From: Bacteroidota bacterium | GTDB lineage: Bacteria > Bacteroidota > Bacteroidia > Flavobacteriales_D > Crocinitomicaceae | Length of the DNA: 8,693 nt | Direction: 5' to 3' | Assembly (NCBI GenBank): GCA_006226555.1 | Contig: SBGS01000233.1 | Span: 1-8,693, forward strand | Shown here: piece after piece, positions 7,909 to 8,693 of the stretch | Layout: each line of letters begins with the position of its first letter | How positions within the stretch are numbered: the first letter of the stretch is position 1 | Made by a program: the position numbers and the translations under genes | Notes under the pieces: generated by a model | What the model was told of the DNA's origin: nothing | Database searches by the model: none | The model's input: the letters and a program-made list of their open reading frames with translations, nothing else

Positions 7909-8478
7909 TCAATATTCCATAATTGCGGTAATTACTGATGTTTCAGAGGGTAAAATAATTTTGATATTTTTTTCAGTCGAGATGAAAATGAGCATTTTTT
8001 CATTGACTTTCAGCTCTTGTTCTTGATCAAGAACAAGTACCATTCCTCTTTGCACAAAAAGAAAGAAGATCTGATCCTTTTGCAGTTGATGAGAAATAAT
8101 TTTTTCGTCTGAATATTCGTGTAATTTTAGCTCGCGGCACTTGATCTGAGGTTTATGAATGATATTAAAGTTTGTCGCCAGCCCAACACAATACGTGTGA
8201 CGATCTCCGGTAAATTGATAGCTCTCTCCGCGACGGATACTATGCTTTTCCGGAGAATCGTGTTGTAAAGTAATCTCGCCTTCGATTACAAGAAGATCTC
8301 TAATGAAACCAGGAAAGGGCGTATAGCTACTTTGCTCGATCTCTACAGTAGCGGTGCTGATTCGGAAATCGAAATTTCCGGATTGAAACTCCGCATTCTT
8401 TGGGAAGATGAACAACTCAGTGGTCTTTCCGCCACTCCAAGGGGTAACTGTACAATTCGCCGTGTCGATCATCTCCAT
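7909..8478 (-). CDS. HutD/Ves family protein (cupin-like)
   Basis: The 189-residue sequence carries the HutD/Ves pattern: TPWSGGKTTEL (12-22), FDFRISTATVE (37-47), PFPGFIRDLLVIEGEI (55-69), QFTGDRH (88-94) and FNIIHK (104-109). The family has a double-cupin fold. Proteobacterial HutD sits in histidine-utilisation operons and has been proposed to govern the pathway, while Ves of E. coli is cold- and environmental-stress-inducible; no enzymatic activity is established. The C-terminal half (about 115-189) is a more divergent beta-rich second cupin half. There is no signal peptide, so it should be cytosolic. No hut genes are visible here, so a role in histidine degradation is unproven. The start is the ATG at 8478; a second in-frame ATG at 8472 is an alternative. 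A -7 box ends only 4 bases before the first ATG, so the mRNA may be leaderless. Confidence 0.85.
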   Translation of the reverse strand: MEMIDTANCTVTPWSGGKTTELFIFPKNAEFQSGNFDFRISTATVEIEQSSYTPFPGFIRDLLVIEGEITLQHDSPEKHSIRRGESYQFTGDRHTYCVGLATNFNIIHKPQIKCRELKLHEYSDEKIISHQLQKDQIFFLFVQRGMVLVLDQEQELKVNEKMLIFISTEKNIKIILPSETSVITAIMEY

Positions 8479-8482
8479 TTGT

Positions 8483-8490
8483 CAAAGATA
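8483..8490 (-). promoter_or_regulatory. -7 promoter element of the HutD-like gene, suggesting leaderless mRNA
   Basis: On the minus strand TATCTTTG (8490-8483) matches the Bacteroidota -7 consensus TAnnTTTG exactly. Only ACAA separates it from the ATG at 8478, so initiation would fall at or within a few bases of the start codon. No clear TTTG is present at the -33 distance; that region is AT-rich. Confidence 0.5.
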
Positions 8491-8523
8491 ATTTAAACGA
8501 ACTTTTTACTTATATTAAAGTAC

Positions 8524-8693
8524 ATGAATGAAAATACCGAGATACAACAAACCGATAGAATTGCTGAATTTGTTGAGCGATTTGTGAACCAGACCAATGC
8601 GCCTGTTTTTTTAACCGGTAAAGCCGGAACAGGTAAAACCACTTTACTCAAAAGAATAGTTGAAGAGACGCATAAACGAACTGTAATCGTTGC
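8524..8693 (+). CDS. N-terminus of a Pif1/RecD-like ATP-dependent helicase, truncated by window edge
   Basis: The ATG at 8524 opens a frame running through the right edge for 56 complete codons. The sequence NAPVFLTGKAGTGKTTLLKRI (from residue 25) contains a Walker A P-loop, GKAGTGKT (32-39), followed by a strand HKRTVIVA. This spacing and the V-F-L-T-G-K-A-G-T-G-K-T form are typical of Bacteroidota Pif1/RecD-like superfamily 1 helicases, in which the next motif would be PTGVAA. Such proteins unwind DNA using ATP and act in replication or repair. Only the first P-loop is visible, so another P-loop ATPase cannot be excluded. The gene is divergent from the HutD-like gene across 45 bp, with no strong promoter consensus of its own in the gap. 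Confidence 0.72.
   Translation, partial: MNENTEIQQTDRIAEFVERFVNQTNAPVFLTGKAGTGKTTLLKRIVEETHKRTVIV

Noticed and set aside
1..8693. tRNA/rRNA genes, CRISPR arrays, insertion sequences, riboswitches or T-box leader before ileS
   Set aside because: I saw no such structures. The gap before ileS is about 150 bp, shared with the dxs promoter, and the predicted ileS leader is too short for a T-box or riboswitch.

Overview
The window most likely comes from a member of the Bacteroidota, probably Flavobacteriia-like. Four things point there: a secreted protein ending in a type IX secretion (T9SS) type A sorting domain; an eukaryotic-like IleRS of 1138 residues of the kind common in that phylum; promoter elements matching the Bacteroidota consensus TTTG-N19..20-TAnnTTTG; and very short or absent leaders without Shine-Dalgarno sequences. 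The class assignment is inference; the phylum is well supported. The gene content is ordinary chromosomal housekeeping plus a few accessory genes. I see no mobile element, CRISPR array, RNA gene or phage signature.

Layout, left to right. 1-1289 (minus): a sugar transporter of the FucP/GluP branch of the MFS, with its C-terminus beyond the left edge and absent as a closed ORF for that reason. 1341-3287 (minus): dxs, 1-deoxy-D-xylulose-5-phosphate synthase, first enzyme of the MEP isoprenoid pathway. 3288-3457: a divergent promoter region serving dxs and ileS; it holds a near-perfect Bacteroidota promoter for dxs. 3458-6874 (plus): ileS, isoleucyl-tRNA synthetase. 6867-7814 (minus): a secreted G8-like/T9SS protein whose 3' end overlaps the end of ileS by 8 bp. 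7909-8478 (minus): a HutD/Ves-family cupin-like protein. 8524 to the right edge (plus): the N-terminus of a Pif1/RecD-like P-loop helicase, divergent from the HutD-like gene across a 45-bp gap.

The genes do not form one pathway. dxs and ileS are core metabolism and translation. The transporter lies 51 bp downstream of dxs and may be partly co-transcribed with it. The HutD-like gene and the T9SS gene are on the same strand, separated by 94 bp. I do not find a convincing new multi-gene system here. The most notable feature is in IleRS: its class I signature reads G-I-H-H instead of H-x-G-H. This swapped form has been linked to very high mupirocin resistance in type 2 IleRS enzymes.
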